A DNA stretch of 64,000 bases from Demequina silvatica (GCF_000971215.1 NZ_BBMA01000002.1:186001-250000), one strand, 5' to 3'; counted from the first letter of the stretch, positions 8,838 to 20,073 are shown. Program-made: numbers and translations. The notes: a model not told the origin generated them from the letters alone.

Positions 8838-9500
8838 CTAGCCCTCGTTGACCGAGCCGCCAGCGGCCTCGATCTTGGTCTTCGCGGACTGCGAGACCTT
8901 GTCGGCGTCGACCAGGGTGACCTTGACGGCGATCTCGCCGTCACCCAGGACCTTGACGGGCTGGTTGCGGCGCACCGCGCCCTTCGCCACGAGGTCCGCC
9001 TTGGTCACGTCGCCGCCCTGCGGGAACAGCTCGGAGAGCTGACCCACGTTGACGACCTGGTAGTACACCTTGAACGGGCTCTTGAAGCCACGCAGCTTCG
9101 GGATGCGCATGTGGATGGGCGTCTGACCACCCTCGAAGCGCTCCGGAACCTGGTAGCGGGCACCGGTGCCCTTGGTACCGCGACCCGCGGTCTTGCCCTT
9201 CGAGCCCTCACCACGACCCACGCGGGTCTTCTTGGTGTGCGAGCCGGGGGCCGGACGGAGGTGGTGGACCTTGAGGGTCGCCACCTTCTCCGCGGGCTCC
9301 TCCACCTTGGGCTCGGCCTTCTTGGCGGCCGGCTTCTTGGCGGCCGGCTTGGCCTCGTCGGTCGCGGCCTTCTTGGCAGCGGGCTTCTTCGCGGCAGCGG
9401 GCTTGTCAGCCGCAGCCTTCGCCGGAGCCTTCTTGGCGGCCGGCTTCTTGGCGGGCTTCTCCTCGACGGCGTCGTCCGCCGGCTTCTTGGCCTCAGCCAT
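8838..9500 (-). CDS. rplO: 50S ribosomal protein L15 with histone-like N-terminal extension
   Basis: Residues 75-220 are a normal L15 ([20 protein letters not shown], then [13 protein letters not shown]), a late-assembly 23S rRNA-binding protein. The first ~72 residues are an added Lys/Ala/Pro tail with repeated PAAKK/PAKK units, resembling histone H1 or actinobacterial HupB tails. The ATG overlaps the rpmD stop by one base, so the long form is the coupled reading frame. No alternative start with a good ribosome site is evident near residue 73. Confidence 0.95.
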   Translation of the reverse strand: MAEAKKPADDAVEEKPAKKPAAKKAPAKAAADKPAAAKKPAAKKAATDEAKPAAKKPAAKKAEPKVEEPAEKVATLKVHHLRPAPGSHTKKTRVGRGEGSKGKTAGRGTKGTGARYQVPERFEGGQTPIHMRIPKLRGFKSPFKVYYQVVNVGQLSELFPQGGDVTKADLVAKGAVRRNQPVKVLGDGEIAVKVTLVDADKVSQSAKTKIEAAGGSVNEG

Positions 9501-9682
9501 CAGTCAACCTCCTCAACGGTGACCAGGTGGTCCACCGCCTTGACCATCCCGCGGATCTCGGGACGGTCCTCCTTGACGACGATGTCGCCGATGCGCTTCA
9601 GCCCGAGCGACCGCAGGGTCTCGCGGTGCTGCGGCTTCGTGCCGATCGCCGACTTCTTCTGAACGACCTTGAGTCGTGCCAT
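9500..9682 (-). CDS. rpmD: 50S ribosomal protein L30
   Basis: This is a 60-residue L30 ([20 protein letters not shown], with [13 protein letters not shown] in the middle), the short bacterial form. It lies between rpsE (2-nt gap) and rplO (1-nt overlap), the standard spc-operon position. Confidence 0.97.
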   Translation of the reverse strand: MARLKVVQKKSAIGTKPQHRETLRSLGLKRIGDIVVKEDRPEIRGMVKAVDHLVTVEEVD

Positions 9683-9684
9683 GA

Positions 9685-10254
9685 CTAGTTCACCCCCGCT
9701 GCCTGGGCGCGGAGCATCGCGGCCGGAGCCACGTCCTCCACGGCCTTGCCGCGACGGGCCGCGACGGCCTCGGGGCGCTCGAGGCGCTTGAGGGCGTCGA
9801 CGGTCGCGTGCACGATGTTGATCGCGTTGGACGAGCCGAGCGACTTGCTCAGCACGTCGTGGATGCCGGCGCACTCGAGCACCGCGCGCACCGGACCACC
9901 GGCGATCACACCGGTACCCGGCGACGCGGGACGCAGGAACACGACGCCCGCGGCGGCCTCACCCTGCACGGCGTGCGGGATGGTGCCCTGGATGCGGGGG
10001 ACGCGGAAGAAGTTGCGCTTGGCCTCCTCGACACCCTTCGAGATCGCGGCCGGCACCTCCTTCGCCTTGCCGTAGCCGATGCCGACGTTGCCCTCGCCAT
10101 CGCCCACGACCACGAGAGCGGTGAAGCTGAAGCGACGACCACCCTTCACGACCTTGGCGACGCGGTTGATGGTGACGACGCGCTCGACGAACTTGTTCTC
10201 CGGCTCGCTGTCGCGGCGGTTGCCGCCCCGGCGGCCGCTGTTGTTGTCAGCCAT
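9685..10254 (-). CDS. rpsE: 30S ribosomal protein S5
   Basis: S5 acts at the decoding centre and in translational fidelity. The 189 residues have the double-stranded-RNA-binding N-domain ([19 protein letters not shown]) and the C-domain [18 protein letters not shown]. An N-terminal Gly/Arg/Asp/Asn-rich stretch of about 20 residues precedes the fold, as in many actinobacteria. It follows rplR in the spc-operon order. Confidence 0.98.
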   Translation of the reverse strand: MADNNSGRRGGNRRDSEPENKFVERVVTINRVAKVVKGGRRFSFTALVVVGDGEGNVGIGYGKAKEVPAAISKGVEEAKRNFFRVPRIQGTIPHAVQGEAAAGVVFLRPASPGTGVIAGGPVRAVLECAGIHDVLSKSLGSSNAINIVHATVDALKRLERPEAVAARRGKAVEDVAPAAMLRAQAAGVN

Positions 10255-10277
10255 AATTCCTCACTCCTGGCCGCGCC

Positions 10278-10649
10278 CTAGAGGGCGAGGCCCGCCTCTC
10301 GGGCACCGTCGGCCACGGCAGCCACGCGGCCGTGGTACTTGTTGCCGCCACGGTCGAAGACCACGGCCTCGATGCCCGCGGCCTTGGCGCGCTCGGCGAC
10401 CAGCTGGCCGACCTTCGACGCCTTGGCAGACTTGTCGCCGTCCATCGCGCGGACGTCGGCCTCGAGGGTCGACGCGGACGCGATGGTCTTGCCGACGGTG
10501 TCGTCCACGATCTGCGCGACCATGTGGCGCGAGGAACGGGAGACCACGAGGCGGGGACGAGCAGCGGTGCCGGAGATCTTCTTGCGCAGGCGGAAGTGGC
10601 GACGCTTGCGCTGGATCGCCTTGCCCTTGCCCTTGATTGCGATACCCAT
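10278..10649 (-). CDS. rplR: 50S ribosomal protein L18
   Basis: L18 binds 5S rRNA with L5 and L25. The 123 residues include [18 protein letters not shown] and the C-terminal [20 protein letters not shown]. Length and sequence are typical. It lies 3 nt after rplF. Confidence 0.98.
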   Translation of the reverse strand: MGIAIKGKGKAIQRKRRHFRLRKKISGTAARPRLVVSRSSRHMVAQIVDDTVGKTIASASTLEADVRAMDGDKSAKASKVGQLVAERAKAAGIEAVVFDRGGNKYHGRVAAVADGAREAGLAL

Positions 10650-10652
10650 GTC

Positions 10653-11189
10653 TTACTTACCCGTCTTTCCTGCCTTGCGGCGAACCTGCTCGCCGGCGTA
10701 GCGGACGCCCTTGCCCTTGTACGGCTCGGGCTTGCGAATCTTGCGGATGTTCGCCGCGACCTCGCCCACCTGCTGCTTGCTGATGCCGGCAACGGTGAAC
10801 TTGGTGGGGCCCTCGACCGTGAAGGTGATGCCCTGCGGCGGGCTCACCACGACGGGGTGCGAGAAGCCGAGCGCGAACTCGAGGTCCGAGCCCTTGAGCG
10901 CGACGCGGTAACCCGTGCCGACGATCTCGAGCTTCTTCTCGTAACCGGCGGTCACGCCGGTCACCATGTTCGCGATGAGCGTGCGGGTGAGGCCGTGAAG
11001 CGACTTCGAGACGCGCTCGTCGTTCGGGCGCTTGACCTCGAGGCCCTCGTCGCCCTTCTCCACGGTGATCGGCGACGGCACGACGTGCGTGAGGGTGCCC
11101 TTCGGGCCCTTCACGGTGACGTCGGCACCCTCGATGGTGACGTCCACTCCGGCGGGAACCGGAACGGCGATCTTTCCAATGCGAGACAT
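10653..11189 (-). CDS. rplF: 50S ribosomal protein L6
   Basis: L6 binds 23S rRNA near the sarcin-ricin loop and GTPase centre. The 178 residues begin [17 protein letters not shown] and end with the conserved [20 protein letters not shown]. Two tandem L6 folds are expected and the length fits. It lies between rpsH and rplR. Confidence 0.98.
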   Translation of the reverse strand: MSRIGKIAVPVPAGVDVTIEGADVTVKGPKGTLTHVVPSPITVEKGDEGLEVKRPNDERVSKSLHGLTRTLIANMVTGVTAGYEKKLEIVGTGYRVALKGSDLEFALGFSHPVVVSPPQGITFTVEGPTKFTVAGISKQQVGEVAANIRKIRKPEPYKGKGVRYAGEQVRRKAGKTGK

Positions 11190-11210
11190 TGTTCAGTGCT
11201 TCCTTTCCGG

Positions 11211-11609
11211 TTACCAGACGAACGCGACGACCTCGCCGCCGACGCCCTTCTTCTCGGCCTCACGGTCGGTCAGCAGACCGGAGGAGGTGGACAGGATGGC
11301 CACGCCGAGGCCGCCGAGAACCTTGGGCAGGTTCGTGGACTTCGCGTAGACGCGGAGACCGGGCTTCGACACACGGCGCACACCGGCGAGCGAGCGCTCG
11401 CGGTTGGGGCCGTACTTCAGCGTGAGGGTGAGGGTCTTTCCCACCTCGGCGTCCGCGACGGCGGAGCCGGAGATGTAGCCCTCGGCCTCCAGGATCTTGG
11501 CGATGTTCGCCTTGAGCTTGGAGTGCGGCATCGACACGGTCTCGTGGTACGCCGCGTTCGCGTTGCGCAGACGCGTCAGCATGTCTGCGATCGGGTCAGT
11601 CATCGTCAT
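11211..11609 (-). CDS. rpsH: 30S ribosomal protein S8
   Basis: S8 is a primary 16S rRNA-binding protein. The 132-residue frame begins [18 protein letters not shown] and ends with [20 protein letters not shown]. The start at 11609 gives the standard family N-terminus; a longer frame upstream is not conserved. It is preceded by rpsN with a 55-nt gap. Confidence 0.97.
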   Translation of the reverse strand: MTMTDPIADMLTRLRNANAAYHETVSMPHSKLKANIAKILEAEGYISGSAVADAEVGKTLTLTLKYGPNRERSLAGVRRVSKPGLRVYAKSTNLPKVLGGLGVAILSTSSGLLTDREAEKKGVGGEVVAFVW

Positions 11610-11664
11610 GAGTGTTGAACTCTTCCTCGCCGTGGTTTCCCTAGGGGACCTGTGGCGTAGTGGT

Positions 11665-11850
11665 TTACCAGCTGCTCTTGGTGATGCCGGGCAGCTCACC
11701 GCGGTGAGCCATCTCGCGGAAGCACACGCGGCAGAGGCCGAACTTGCGGTACACCGAGTGCGGACGGCCGCACTTCTGGCACCGGGTGTAGGCGCGGACG
11801 GCGAACTTCTGCTTGCCGGCGGCCTTGTTCTTCAGCGCGGTCTTGGCCAT
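11665..11850 (-). CDS. rpsN: 30S ribosomal protein S14, zinc (type Z) form
   Basis: The 61-residue S14 has two CXXC pairs (RCQKCGRP and LCRVCFRE), so it is the zinc-binding short form that sits in the spc operon of most actinobacteria. It is located between rplE (3 nt) and rpsH. Confidence 0.98.
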   Translation of the reverse strand: MAKTALKNKAAGKQKFAVRAYTRCQKCGRPHSVYRKFGLCRVCFREMAHRGELPGITKSSW

Positions 11851-11853
11851 GTC

Positions 11854-12414
11854 CTACTTCTCCTTGAACGGGAAGCCCAGCTGCTTGAGCAGCGAGCGGC
11901 CCTCGTCGTCGGTGGTGGCGGACGTCACGATGGTGATGTCCATGCCGCGCACGCGGTCGATCTTGTCCTGGTTGATCTCGTGGAACATCGACTGCTCGGT
12001 GAGACCGAAGGTGTAGTTGCCGTTGCCGTCGAACTGCTTGGGGCTGAGGCCGCGGAAGTCGCGGATGCGGGGCAGCGCGATCGAGATCAGGCGGTCGAGG
12101 AACTCCCACATGCGGTCGCCGCGCAGCGTGACGTGCGCGCCGATCGGCTGACCCTCGCGCAGCTTGAACTGCGCGATGGACTTGCGGGCCTTGGTGACCT
12201 GCGGCTTCTGGCCGGTGATCGCGGTGAGGTCCGCGATCGCGCCCTCGATCAGCTTCGAGTCCTTCGCGGCGTCGCCCACACCCATGTTGACGACGACCTT
12301 GACGAGGCCGCCGACCTGGTTGATGTTCTCGTGCGCGAACTCCTCGCGCAGCTGCGCGATGATCTCGTTGCGGTACTTGTCCTTGAGGCGCGGAGCGGTG
12401 GTCGCGGTGGCCAT
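11854..12414 (-). CDS. rplE: 50S ribosomal protein L5
   Basis: L5 binds 5S rRNA and forms the central protuberance. The 186 residues include [39 protein letters not shown] and [17 protein letters not shown]. The start overlaps the rplX stop by one base. Confidence 0.98.
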   Translation of the reverse strand: MATATTAPRLKDKYRNEIIAQLREEFAHENINQVGGLVKVVVNMGVGDAAKDSKLIEGAIADLTAITGQKPQVTKARKSIAQFKLREGQPIGAHVTLRGDRMWEFLDRLISIALPRIRDFRGLSPKQFDGNGNYTFGLTEQSMFHEINQDKIDRVRGMDITIVTSATTDDEGRSLLKQLGFPFKEK

Positions 12415-12752
12415 CAGACGTCCTTACCCGAGCGCTTGGCGACGCGGACGCGCTTGGTGCGCGTGCGGCCGTCCTGCTCGACCTCTTCCGTGCGGTAGCC
12501 CACACGGGTGCCCTTCTTGGTCTCCGGGTCCACGAGCATCACGTTCGAGATGTGGATCGCGGCCTCGACGGTCACGAGGCCACCCTCGGCGTTGTCGCGG
12601 CGGGTACCCGGCTTGATGTGCTTGGTGACGCGCTGGATGCCCTCGACCACGATGCGCTCGCGCACGGGGTCGACCGACAGCACGCGGCCCTGCTGACCGC
12701 GGTCACGGCCGGCGATGACGACGACGAGGTCGCCCTTCTTGATCTTCGCCAT
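12414..12752 (-). CDS. rplX: 50S ribosomal protein L24
   Basis: L24 starts assembly of the 50S subunit. The KOW domain is visible at the N-terminus ([20 protein letters not shown]), followed by [15 protein letters not shown]. At 112 residues the length is typical. It overlaps its neighbours rplN and rplE by one base on each side. Confidence 0.98.
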   Translation of the reverse strand: MAKIKKGDLVVVIAGRDRGQQGRVLSVDPVRERIVVEGIQRVTKHIKPGTRRDNAEGGLVTVEAAIHISNVMLVDPETKKGTRVGYRTEEVEQDGRTRTKRVRVAKRSGKDV

Positions 12753-13123
12753 CAGATGACCTCCGGTGCCAGCGAGATGATCTTCATGAACTTCTTGTCG
12801 CGCAGCTCGCGGCCCACGGGGCCGAAGATGCGGGTGCCACGGGGGTCACCATCGAGGTTCTTGAGGATCACCGCAGCGTTCTCATCGAAACGGATGTACG
12901 AACCGTCGGGACGGCGGCGCTCCTTGGTGGTGCGCACGACGACCGCCTTGACAACATCGCCCTTCTTGACGTTGCCGCCGGGGATCGCGTCCTTGACGGT
13001 GGCGACGATGATGTCGCCGATGCCGGCGTAGCGACGGTGCGAGCCACCGAGCACGCGGATGCAGAGGACTTCCTTCGCACCCGTGTTGTCGGCGACGCGG
13101 AGTCGCGACTCCTGCTGAATCAT
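12752..13123 (-). CDS. rplN: 50S ribosomal protein L14
   Basis: L14 forms part of intersubunit bridge B8. The 123 residues begin [20 protein letters not shown] and end EKKFM-like ([17 protein letters not shown]). Sequence and length are canonical. A 59-nt gap to rpsQ marks the S10/spc junction. Confidence 0.98.
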   Translation of the reverse strand: MIQQESRLRVADNTGAKEVLCIRVLGGSHRRYAGIGDIIVATVKDAIPGGNVKKGDVVKAVVVRTTKERRRPDGSYIRFDENAAVILKNLDGDPRGTRIFGPVGRELRDKKFMKIISLAPEVI

Positions 13124-13182
13124 GTCTTTGTCTCCTGTCGTCTGGTTCTCGCCGAGTCCTCAGCGAGCCTGGTCGAACCTAG

Positions 13183-13470
13183 TTACTTGGCCTTCTCGAC
13201 GATCTCGACCAGGCGCCACCGCTTGGAAGCGGACAGCGGGCGGGTCTCCATCACGACGACGAGGTCGCCGATGCCGGCGGTGTTGAGCTCGTCGTGGGCC
13301 TTGATCTTGCTGGTGCGGCGCATGACCTTGCCGTAGAGCGGGTGCTTGACGCGGTCCTCGATCTCCACGGTGATGGTCTTGTCCATCTTGTCCGACGTGA
13401 CGTACCCGCGGCGCGTCTTGCGGTAGGCGCGGTGCTCCTCGGTCGCCGTCGTGTGCTTCTTGGTCGACAT
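13183..13470 (-). CDS. rpsQ: 30S ribosomal protein S17
   Basis: S17 is a primary 16S rRNA-binding OB-fold protein. The 95-residue product has the core [20 protein letters not shown] and [20 protein letters not shown] short hydrophilic N-terminal extension ([18 protein letters not shown]) precedes it. It follows rpmC by 9 nt. Confidence 0.98.
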   Translation of the reverse strand: MSTKKHTTATEEHRAYRKTRRGYVTSDKMDKTITVEIEDRVKHPLYGKVMRRTSKIKAHDELNTAGIGDLVVVMETRPLSASKRWRLVEIVEKAK

Positions 13471-13479
13471 GTCTGTTCC

Positions 13480-13719
13480 TTATGCCTTCGCGGAGGGCGC
13501 GGTGCGGATACCGAGCTCGCGCTCACGCAGGATCGTGTAGATGCGCGCGATGTCGCGCTTGACGGCCTTGAGGCGACCGTGGTTCTCGAGCTGACCGGTG
13601 GCCGACTGGAAGCGCAGGTTGAACAGCTCCTCCTTGGCCTTCTTCAGCTCCTCGACGAGGCGCTCGTTCTCCATGCCGTCCAGCTCGGAGGGCATGAGGT
13701 CCTTGGTACCGATGGCCAT
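13480..13719 (-). CDS. rpmC: 50S ribosomal protein L29
   Basis: L29 sits at the exit tunnel and helps dock trigger factor and SRP. The 79-residue protein has [20 protein letters not shown] and [10 protein letters not shown], a two-helix coil. It overlaps the rplP stop by one base. Confidence 0.97.
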   Translation of the reverse strand: MAIGTKDLMPSELDGMENERLVEELKKAKEELFNLRFQSATGQLENHGRLKAVKRDIARIYTILRERELGIRTAPSAKA

Positions 13720-14138
13720 TAGATGTCACCACCCTCACGGGTCACAAAACGGGTCTTCATGGGGAGCTTGTGCTGCGCGCGGCGCATGGCCTCGCGGGCC
13801 AGCTCCTCCGGCACGCCGGCGAGCTCGAACATCACGCGACCCGGCTTGATGTTGGCGACCCACCACTCGGGCGAGCCCTTACCGGAGCCCATGCGGACCT
13901 CGGCGGGCTTCTTGGTCAGGGGGCGGTCCGGGTAGATGTTGATCCAGACCTTTCCGCCACGCTTGATGTGGCGGGTCATCGCGATACGGGCCGCCTCGAT
14001 CTGGCGGTTGGTGACGTAGGCGGGCTCGAGGGCCTGGATGCCGAAGTCGCCGAAGGCGATGCTGGTGCCACCGGTCGCGGCGCCCGAACGCTTCGGGTGG
14101 TGCTGCTTGCGGTGCTTCACTCGACGGGGGATAAGCAT
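13719..14138 (-). CDS. rplP: 50S ribosomal protein L16
   Basis: L16 organises the A-site tRNA-binding region of 23S rRNA. The 139 residues begin [20 protein letters not shown] and include [19 protein letters not shown]. It lies between rpsC (2-nt gap) and rpmC. Confidence 0.98.
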   Translation of the reverse strand: MLIPRRVKHRKQHHPKRSGAATGGTSIAFGDFGIQALEPAYVTNRQIEAARIAMTRHIKRGGKVWINIYPDRPLTKKPAEVRMGSGKGSPEWWVANIKPGRVMFELAGVPEELAREAMRRAQHKLPMKTRFVTREGGDI

Positions 14139-14140
14139 GC

Positions 14141-14953
14141 TCAGCTCTCCTTACCGGCCTCGGCGGCAGCCGGGGCAGCGGGGGCCTCGGCCGCGGGGGC
14201 CTCGGCCTGACGGGGGGCGGAGTCACGACGCGGACCGCGGTCACCGCGGTCGCCGCGGCCGCCACGGCCGCGCTGGGGACGAGGAGCCTTCGCCTGCTCG
14301 GCGGCCCACTCCTTCTCCGTCATGTCGCCCTTGTAGATCCACACCTTCACGCCGATCTGGCCGAAGGTGGTGCGGGCCTCGAAGAAGCCGTAGTCGATGT
14401 TCGCGCGGAGGGTGTGCAGCGGCACGCGGCCCTCACGGTAGAACTCCGAGCGCGACATCTCGGCGCCGCCGAGACGGCCGGAGCACTGCACACGGATGCC
14501 CTTCGCACCGGCGCGGAGCGCGGACTGCATGCCCTTGCGCATCGCACGGCGGAAGGACACGCGCGAGGCGAGCTGCTCCGCGATGCCCTGCGCGACGAGC
14601 TGCGCGTCGACCTCGGCGTTCTTGACCTCGAGGATGTTGAGCTGGACCTGCTTGCCGGTCAGCTTCTCGAGGTTGGCGCGAAGCTTGTCGGCCTCGGCGC
14701 CGCGGCGACCGATGACGATGCCCGGACGCGCGGTGTGCAGGTCGACGCGAACGCGCTCACGGGTGCGCTCGATCTCGACCTTCGACACGCCGGCGCGCTC
14801 GAGGCCCTCCGACATCATCTTGCGGATCTTGACGTCCTCGTTCACGTAGTCGCGGTAGCGCTCGCCCGTCTTGGTCGAGTCGGCGAACCAGCGCGAACGG
14901 TGGTCGGTCGTGATGCCCAGGCGGTAGCCGTGGGGGTTGACCTTCTGTCCCAT
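14141..14953 (-). CDS. rpsC: 30S ribosomal protein S3 with Gly/Arg/Ala tail
   Basis: S3 lines the mRNA entry channel. Residues 1-210 contain the KH type 2 domain ([20 protein letters not shown]) and the C-terminal S3 domain ([20 protein letters not shown]). About 55 extra residues form an RGG/RGD-rich stretch and then an Ala/Pro/Glu tail ending EAGKES. Such tails are known in actinobacterial S3 and may bind RNA. It is 11 nt from rplV. Confidence 0.97.
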   Translation of the reverse strand: MGQKVNPHGYRLGITTDHRSRWFADSTKTGERYRDYVNEDVKIRKMMSEGLERAGVSKVEIERTRERVRVDLHTARPGIVIGRRGAEADKLRANLEKLTGKQVQLNILEVKNAEVDAQLVAQGIAEQLASRVSFRRAMRKGMQSALRAGAKGIRVQCSGRLGGAEMSRSEFYREGRVPLHTLRANIDYGFFEARTTFGQIGVKVWIYKGDMTEKEWAAEQAKAPRPQRGRGGRGDRGDRGPRRDSAPRQAEAPAAEAPAAPAAAEAGKES

Positions 14954-14964
14954 TACTTGGCCCC

Positions 14965-15324
14965 TTACTTGGCAGCGACCGGGGTCGCGACGGTGACGGT
15001 GATGTGGCAGGAGCGCTTGAGGATCTGGTTCGCACGACCCTGAGCGCGCGGCTGAATGCGCTTCATGGTCGGACCCTCGTCCACAAAGATCTCCTTGATG
15101 ACGAGCTCACGCTCGTCGAAGCGCTCGCCGGCCTTGTCGGCCTTGACACGCGCGTTGGCGATCGCCGAGTCGATGAGCTTGCGCACATCGGTCGCGACGG
15201 CCTGCGGCTGGAACTTGAGCGAGGCCGAGGCCTCCACGGCGTTCTGACCACGGACCAGGTTCACGACGCGGCGAGCCTTCTGGGCGGTCACGCGGATGTA
15301 CCGCGTCTGCGCCTTGGCTTCCAT
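14965..15324 (-). CDS. rplV: 50S ribosomal protein L22
   Basis: L22 has a beta-hairpin reaching into the exit tunnel, where macrolide-resistance changes occur. The 119 residues begin [20 protein letters not shown] and include the hairpin region [20 protein letters not shown]. The length is normal. Confidence 0.98.
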   Translation of the reverse strand: MEAKAQTRYIRVTAQKARRVVNLVRGQNAVEASASLKFQPQAVATDVRKLIDSAIANARVKADKAGERFDERELVIKEIFVDEGPTMKRIQPRAQGRANQILKRSCHITVTVATPVAAK

Positions 15325-15356
15325 GTTCTTTACTCCCTTTACTTCGCTCGGGCGCC

Positions 15357-15635
15357 TTAGCGGCGGCCCTTGCGGTCGTCCTTGACGTGGCCCTTGAACG
15401 TGCGCGTGGGGGCGAACTCGCCCAGCTTGTGGCCGACCATCGACTCGGTGACGAACACCGGGACGTGCTTGCGGCCGTCGTGCACGGCAAAGGTGTGACC
15501 CAGGAAGTCCGGCGTGATGACCGAACGACGCGACCAGGTCTTGATGACGTTCTTGGTACCCGCGTCGTTCTGGGCGTCCACCTTCTTCTGAAGGTGGTCG
15601 TCGACGAAGGGGCCCTTCTTGAGGCTACGAGGCAT
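15357..15635 (-). CDS. rpsS: 30S ribosomal protein S19
   Basis: S19 sits in the subunit head with S13. The 92 residues begin [20 protein letters not shown] and include [20 protein letters not shown]. Canonical length; 12 nt after rplB. Confidence 0.98.
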   Translation of the reverse strand: MPRSLKKGPFVDDHLQKKVDAQNDAGTKNVIKTWSRRSVITPDFLGHTFAVHDGRKHVPVFVTESMVGHKLGEFAPTRTFKGHVKDDRKGRR

Positions 15636-15647
15636 GTCCAGGCTCCC

Positions 15648-16487
<840 letters not shown>

Positions 16488-16505
16488 GAGTGCTTACCTG
16501 TCCTT

Positions 16506-16811
16506 CTAGCCGGCCTGGCCGCTGAAGATGTCGATGCCCGCGTCGCCAGCGATGGTGACGATCGCGCGCTTGACGTCCTTGCGCTTGCCCAGGCCGAAGC
16601 GGGTGCGGCGCGCCTTGCCCTTGCGGTTGATGGTGTTCACGGACGCGACCTTGACACCGAAGATCTGCTCGATGGCGATCTTGATCTCGGTCTTGTTCGA
16701 GCGCGGGTCCACCTCGAAGGTGTACTTGCCCTCGTCCATGAGGCCGTACGTCTTCTCGGAGACGATCGGGCGGACGATGATGTCGCGCGGGTCCTTGTTC
16801 AGCGTGGTCAC
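16506..16811 (-). CDS. rplW: 50S ribosomal protein L23
   Basis: L23 is the main docking site for SRP and trigger factor at the tunnel exit. The 101 residues include [20 protein letters not shown] and [11 protein letters not shown]-like [16 protein letters not shown]. The GTG start follows GGAGGAG and lies 1 nt from the rplD stop. Confidence 0.97.
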   Translation of the reverse strand: MTTLNKDPRDIIVRPIVSEKTYGLMDEGKYTFEVDPRSNKTEIKIAIEQIFGVKVASVNTINRKGKARRTRFGLGKRKDVKRAIVTIAGDAGIDIFSGQAG

Positions 16812-16812
16812 G

Positions 16813-17460
16813 TTACTTCTCCTCCGCCTCGGACTCCGTCGCGACGGCCTTCACGGACTTGCCCGTGGCGGGGCCGGCGACGAACGCGTCGAAGGCACCC
16901 TTGGTGAAGACCGTGTCGTCGTTCACGAGAACGTCGTAGGTGTTGAGCTGGTCGACCGCGATGAGGTGCACGCTCGCCGCGTTGCGCAGCGAGAGGATCG
17001 TGAGCTCGTCCGAGCGCTCGATGACCACGAGGGCCGAGCGGCCCGCGGTGATCGCGGCGAGCGCCTCGATGGCGGCCTTGGTCGACGGAGCGTCACCCGA
17101 GACGATCGAGTCGACCACGTGCACGCGGTTCGCGCGGGCCCGGTCGGACAGGGCGCCACGGAGAGCGGCGGCCTTCATCTTCTTGGGGGTGCGCTGCGAG
17201 TAGTCCCGCGGCTGCGGGCCGTGGACGGTGCCACCGCCGGCGAACTGCGGGGCGCGGGTCGAGCCCTGACGGGCGCGGCCGGTGCCCTTCTGCTTGTAGG
17301 GCTTCTTGCCACCACCGCGGACGTCGCCGCGGGTCTTGGTGGCGTGCGTGCCCTGACGCGCGGCAGCGAGCTGCGCCACGACGACCTGGTGGATGAGGGG
17401 GACGTTCGTGTCGACGTCGAAGATGTCGGCGGGGAGCTCGACGGTCTTAGCGGTAGCCAT
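16813..17460 (-). CDS. rplD: 50S ribosomal protein L4
   Basis: L4 binds domain I of 23S rRNA, and in some bacteria it represses its own operon. The protein begins [19 protein letters not shown] and contains [20 protein letters not shown], the tunnel-loop region. I chose the ATG at 17460 (215 aa). A GTG at 17469 overlaps the rplC stop as GTGA and would add three residues; both are plausible. Confidence 0.96.
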   Translation of the reverse strand: MATAKTVELPADIFDVDTNVPLIHQVVVAQLAAARQGTHATKTRGDVRGGGKKPYKQKGTGRARQGSTRAPQFAGGGTVHGPQPRDYSQRTPKKMKAAALRGALSDRARANRVHVVDSIVSGDAPSTKAAIEALAAITAGRSALVVIERSDELTILSLRNAASVHLIAVDQLNTYDVLVNDDTVFTKGAFDAFVAGPATGKSVKAVATESEAEEK

Positions 17461-17465
17461 GGCTA

Positions 17466-18128
17466 TCACGCGCCCTTCACGGCGGAACGGATGAGAACGA
17501 CGCCGCCCTTGTTGCCGGGAACCGCGCCCTTGACGAGCACGAGACCCTTCTCGACGTCCACCGAGTGGACGCGCAGGTTCTGGACGGTCTTGCGGGCGTT
17601 GCCCATGCGGCCGGCCATCTTGAGGCCGCGGAAGACGCGCGAAGGCGTCGACGCGCCACCGATGGAGCCCGGCTTGCGGTGGTTGCGGTGCGCACCGTGC
17701 GAGGCGCCCACGCCGGAGAAGCCGTGACGCTTCATGACACCGGCGGTGCCCTTGCCCTTGGTGGTACCGGTCACGTCGACGAGCTGGCCGGCCTCGAACA
17801 CCTCGGCGGTGATCTCCTGGCCGAGCGCGTACTCGGACGCGTTGTCGGTACGGACCTCGGCGACGTGGCGGCGCGGCGTGACGCCGGCGGCCTCGAAGTG
17901 GCCCTTGAGCGGGTTGGTGACGCGGCGCGGGTCAACGGCGCCGAAGGCGAGCTGAACGGCGGCGTAGCCGTCGCGCTCGGCGTCCCGCACCTGGGTGATG
18001 ACGTTGGTGTCGACCTGGATCACCGTGACGGGCACAACGCGGCCCTCGGCGTCCCACACCTGCGTCATGCCCAGCTTCGTACCGAGCAGCGCGGTGACCG
18101 CGCGCTGGGCATTGGAAGTCGTAGTCAT
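17466..18128 (-). CDS. rplC: 50S ribosomal protein L3
   Basis: L3 is an early-assembly protein close to the peptidyl transferase centre. The 220 residues have [20 protein letters not shown] near the N-terminus and [20 protein letters not shown], the loop bearing the conserved Gly/Gln region. It follows rpsJ with a 28-nt gap. Confidence 0.98.
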   Translation of the reverse strand: MTTTSNAQRAVTALLGTKLGMTQVWDAEGRVVPVTVIQVDTNVITQVRDAERDGYAAVQLAFGAVDPRRVTNPLKGHFEAAGVTPRRHVAEVRTDNASEYALGQEITAEVFEAGQLVDVTGTTKGKGTAGVMKRHGFSGVGASHGAHRNHRKPGSIGGASTPSRVFRGLKMAGRMGNARKTVQNLRVHSVDVEKGLVLVKGAVPGNKGGVVLIRSAVKGA

Positions 18129-18156
18129 GTCGGTGGTAGTCCTTCTGTAGAAGCTC

Positions 18157-18465
18157 TTAGAGCTTGATCTCGATGTTGACGTCCGCGGGCAGGTCGAGAC
18201 GCATGAGCGAGTCGACGGCCTTGGGCGTCGGGTCCACGATGTCGATGAGGCGCTTGTGCGTGCGCATCTCGAAGTGCTCGCGGGAGTCCTTGTACTTGTG
18301 GGGCGAACGGATCACACAGAACACGTTCTTCTCGGTCGGCAGCGGCACGGGGCCCACGACCGAGGCACCTGCGCGCGTGACCGTCTCGACGATCTTCCGG
18401 GCCGACGAGTCGATGACCTCGTGGTCATAGCTCTTCAGCCGAATGCGGATCTTCTGTCCCGCCAT
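18157..18465 (-). CDS. rpsJ: 30S ribosomal protein S10 (NusE)
   Basis: S10 serves in the subunit head and also as NusE, linking NusG to the ribosome. The 102 residues begin [20 protein letters not shown] and include [19 protein letters not shown]. The ATG at 18465 gives the standard N-terminus and is preceded by AAGGCAG. It is the first gene of the S10 operon. Its promoter lies about 150 nt upstream (18618-18646), and the leader carries a 26-nt element shared with rpsL. Confidence 0.98.
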   Translation of the reverse strand: MAGQKIRIRLKSYDHEVIDSSARKIVETVTRAGASVVGPVPLPTEKNVFCVIRSPHKYKDSREHFEMRTHKRLIDIVDPTPKAVDSLMRLDLPADVNIEIKL

Positions 18466-18508
18466 GGCGTGGTTCTGCCTTATCTCTCGATACAACTATG
18501 GTCATCAC

Positions 18509-18534
18509 CCCGACCCCCGCGCTCGGGCGTGTCG
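18509..18534 (-). promoter_or_regulatory. Conserved leader element of rpsJ (shared with rpsL)
   Basis: On the minus strand the sequence CGACACGCCCGAGCGCGGGG continues with GTCGGG. Apart from one base it is identical to 23121-23146 in the rpsL leader. Both copies lie 40-50 nt before the start codon of the first gene of a ribosomal operon. A cis-regulatory role is inferred from this conservation; no known family is assigned. Confidence 0.6.
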
Positions 18535-18617
18535 CCTAAGTGGGACACACGCGCGCCTGTGACATCTCTGCCGGGCCTCGGGTGAAGGTGTGGCTGCCCG
18601 CGATAGGCAACCTGAAT

Positions 18618-18646
18618 ATTGTGCCAGATTCGCGCGTGGCGCGCAA
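18618..18646 (-). promoter_or_regulatory. Promoter of the S10 operon
   Basis: Minus strand TTGCGC (18641-18646), a 17-bp spacer and CACAAT (18618-18623). The predicted start near 18610 gives a leader of about 145 nt before rpsJ. No other candidate in the rpsJ-tuf gap matches as well. Confidence 0.6.
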
Positions 18647-18671
18647 ACGGAACCCGGCGCTCCCCTGCTAC

Positions 18672-18743
18672 GGGACGATGCGGTGGTCACCGCATCGTCC
18701 CGGGGCAAGGACGAGGGCCCCCGGCCGAAGCCGAGGGCCCTCG
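18672..18743 (-). terminator. tuf terminator followed by a second hairpin made of paired GGACGATGCG words
   Basis: Leftward after tuf comes a 14-bp stem (outer arms 18712-18720 and 18735-18743, closing on a UUCG tetraloop) ending in UCCUUGCC. A few bases on, a perfect palindrome at 18672-18701 is built from one forward and one reverse GGACGATGCG word. Together they insulate the S10 operon promoter from tuf transcription. Confidence 0.7.
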
Positions 18744-18762
18744 CTCTCAGTAAGCCGTGGAC

Positions 18763-19953
18763 CTACTTGATGATCTTGGTGACGGTGCCCGAACCGACGG
18801 TGCGGCCACCCTCGCGGATCGCGAAGCCCTGACCCTCCTCGAGGGCGATCGGCTGGATGAGCTCGACCGACATCTCGGTGGTGTCACCCGGCATGACCAT
18901 CTCGGTGCCCTCGGGCAGCGAGATGACGCCGGTCACATCCGTGGTGCGGATGTAGAACTGCGGACGGTAGTTCGTGTAGAAGGGGTTGTGGCGGCCACCC
19001 TCGTCCTTGTTGAGGATGTAGACCTTGCCCTCGAACTGGGTGTGCGGCGTGGTGGTGCCGGGGGCGACCACGACCTGGCCGCGCTCGACGTCCTCACGCT
19101 TGGTGCCGCGGAGCAGCAGACCGCAGTTCTCGCCGGCCCACGCCTCGTCCATCTGCTTGTGGAACATCTCGATGCCGGTGACGGTGGTCTTCTGCGGCGA
19201 GCGGATGCCGAGGATCTCGACCTCCGAGTTGATCTTGAGCTTGCCGCGCTCCACCTTGCCGGTGACGACGGTGCCACGACCGGTGATCGTGAAGACGTCC
19301 TCGATCGGCATGAGGAAGGGCTTGTCCATGTCGCGGACGGGCTCCGGGACGTTCTCGTCCACGGCGTCCATGAGCGCCTGCACGGAGGCGACCCACTCCG
19401 GGTCGCCCTCGAGCGCCTTGAGCGCGGAGACGCGGATCACGGGGGCGTTGTCGCCGTCGAAGCCCTGCGAGGAGAGGAGCTCGCGCACCTCGACCTCGAC
19501 GAGCTCGAGGATCTCCTCGTCGTCGACCATGTCGGACTTGTTGAGGGCCACGAGCAGGTAGGGCACGCCCACCTGGCGGGCGAGCAGCACGTGCTCACGC
19601 GTCTGGGCCATCGGGCCGTCGGTCGCCGCGACCACGAGGATCGCGCCGTCCATCTGCGCGGCACCGGTGATCATGTTCTTGATGTAGTCGGCGTGACCCG
19701 GCGCGTCGACGTGCGCGTAGTGGCGCTTCTCGGTCTGGTACTCGATGTGCGCGATGTTGATCGTGATACCGCGCTCGCGCTCCTCGGGAGCCTTGTCGAT
19801 GTCCTCGAAAGGCGTGAAGGGGTTGAGGTCCGGGTACTTGTCGTGCAGGACCTTCGAGATCGCAGCGGTCAGCGTGGTCTTGCCGTGGTCGACGTGACCG
19901 ATCGTACCGACGTTCACGTGCGGCTTGGACCGCTCGAACTTGGCCTTAGCCAT
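18763..19953 (-). CDS. tuf: Elongation factor Tu
   Basis: EF-Tu delivers aminoacyl-tRNA to the ribosome. The 396 residues have G1 [10 protein letters not shown], the effector loop with RERGITIN, G3 DAPGHADY and G4 NKSDMVD. Length is standard. AGGAGG precedes the ATG. It follows fusA with a 120-nt gap that may hold an extra promoter (a TTGAGA lies at the gap edge, but no good -10 box at the right distance). Confidence 0.98.
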   Translation of the reverse strand: MAKAKFERSKPHVNVGTIGHVDHGKTTLTAAISKVLHDKYPDLNPFTPFEDIDKAPEERERGITINIAHIEYQTEKRHYAHVDAPGHADYIKNMITGAAQMDGAILVVAATDGPMAQTREHVLLARQVGVPYLLVALNKSDMVDDEEILELVEVEVRELLSSQGFDGDNAPVIRVSALKALEGDPEWVASVQALMDAVDENVPEPVRDMDKPFLMPIEDVFTITGRGTVVTGKVERGKLKINSEVEILGIRSPQKTTVTGIEMFHKQMDEAWAGENCGLLLRGTKREDVERGQVVVAPGTTTPHTQFEGKVYILNKDEGGRHNPFYTNYRPQFYIRTTDVTGVISLPEGTEMVMPGDTTEMSVELIQPIALEEGQGFAIREGGRTVGSGTVTKIIK

Positions 19954-20073
19954 GGTGGCTTCCTCCTGATTGGGTTGTGAGACTCGGGTAGAGGATCCGA
20001 CTGCCGATGGCCGCTGCCATCGTGGGGCGCATCCCTACTGGTCGTTATTGTTGCTGATTCTCAACCGGTGGGA

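Noticed and set aside
19954-20073. Promoter between fusA and tuf
   Set aside because: TTGAGA is present, but the nearest -10-like box is 21 bp away; not called.
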